Shown here piece by piece: positions 5,313-5,358 of a stretch of DNA of 5,358 bases. A program made the position numbers and the translations under genes. The stretch spans positions 1 through 5,358 of the forward strand of contig CAKTER010000113.1 of assembly GCA_934552695.1 (NCBI GenBank), written 5' to 3'. The stretch is from an uncultured Eubacteriales bacterium (lineage in GTDB: Bacteria > Bacillota > Clostridia > Lachnospirales > Anaerotignaceae). The notes beneath the pieces were generated by a model. The model had not been told where the DNA came from and did not search any database. It saw only the letters and a program-made list of their open reading frames with translations. Positions within the stretch are counted from its first letter, which is position 1; each line of letters opens with the position of its first letter.

Positions 5313-5358
5313 TCACGGTTCCGTCCGGGGCTTTCGGCCCAGCAGCAGGCACAGCACG
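5313..5358 (-). CDS. Possible 3' end of a convergent gene encoding a hydrophobic C-terminus
   Basis: Reading leftward from 5357, one frame gives V-L-C-L-L-L-G-R-K-P-R-T-E-P and then TGA (5315-5313). A hydrophobic run followed by a short basic, polar tail is typical of the end of a membrane protein with a cytoplasmic C-terminus. The stop lies just outside the terminator of the plus-strand unit, a normal convergent layout in which the hairpin could serve both genes. The two other minus frames look less gene-like: one stays open through the terminator, the other yields no recognisable tail. Fourteen codons are too few to name the gene or be sure that it exists. Confidence 0.35.
   Translation of the reverse strand, partial: VLCLLLGRKPRTEP

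Noticed and set aside
5155..5352. Minus-strand 65-residue open frame across the terminator
   Set aside because: It runs through the terminator hairpin and antisense to the small gene; its Gly/Arg/Pro-rich translation has no recognisable motif.
1..5358. CRISPR array, insertion sequence, tRNA or phage-like system
   Set aside because: No spaced repeats, terminal inverted repeats, transposase, tRNA-like fold or phage genes are seen; coding density is explained by core genes.

Overview
This GC-rich window looks like a chromosomal segment of a Firmicute, most likely class Clostridia and plausibly an Oscillospiraceae/Ruminococcaceae-type bacterium. The evidence is the gene order yggS(ylmE)-sepF-ylmG-ylmH, which belongs to the Gram-positive cell-division (ylm) cluster, together with strong AGGAGG-type ribosome binding sites and tight operon spacing. 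Taxonomy is inferred from gene content only.

Left part, minus strand (about 1-3237): a single operon read right to left. A promoter near 3209-3237 leads into a membrane-anchored HlyD-like protein (3150-1675). It is followed by the PLP-homeostasis protein YggS/YlmE (1643-951), the FtsZ-anchoring division protein SepF (916-326) and the small membrane protein YlmG/YggT (314-39). The first seven codons of what is probably ylmH (GTG start at 23) run off the left edge. Gaps are 31, 34, 11 and 15 bp, and I see no internal terminator.

Middle (3151-3414): a divergent intergenic region with one promoter candidate per strand.

Right part, plus strand: a complete comM/yifB AAA+ ATPase (3415-4944), then after 16 bp a 101-residue protein of unknown function (4961-5266) that resembles DUF3592-type small proteins, then a strong intrinsic terminator (5276-5310). 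The last 46 bases probably hold the 3' end of a convergent minus-strand gene encoding a hydrophobic C-terminus.

Functionally, the left operon joins Z-ring assembly (SepF), membrane and nucleoid organisation (YlmG), cofactor homeostasis (YggS) and an envelope protein of unknown role. The right unit is tied to natural transformation and branched-DNA processing through ComM. I see no mobile element, CRISPR array, tRNA or rRNA. Most of the window is ordinary core genome. The least explained items are the HlyD-like protein heading a division operon, the small gene after comM, and an exact 15-bp tandem duplication across the yggS stop codon.
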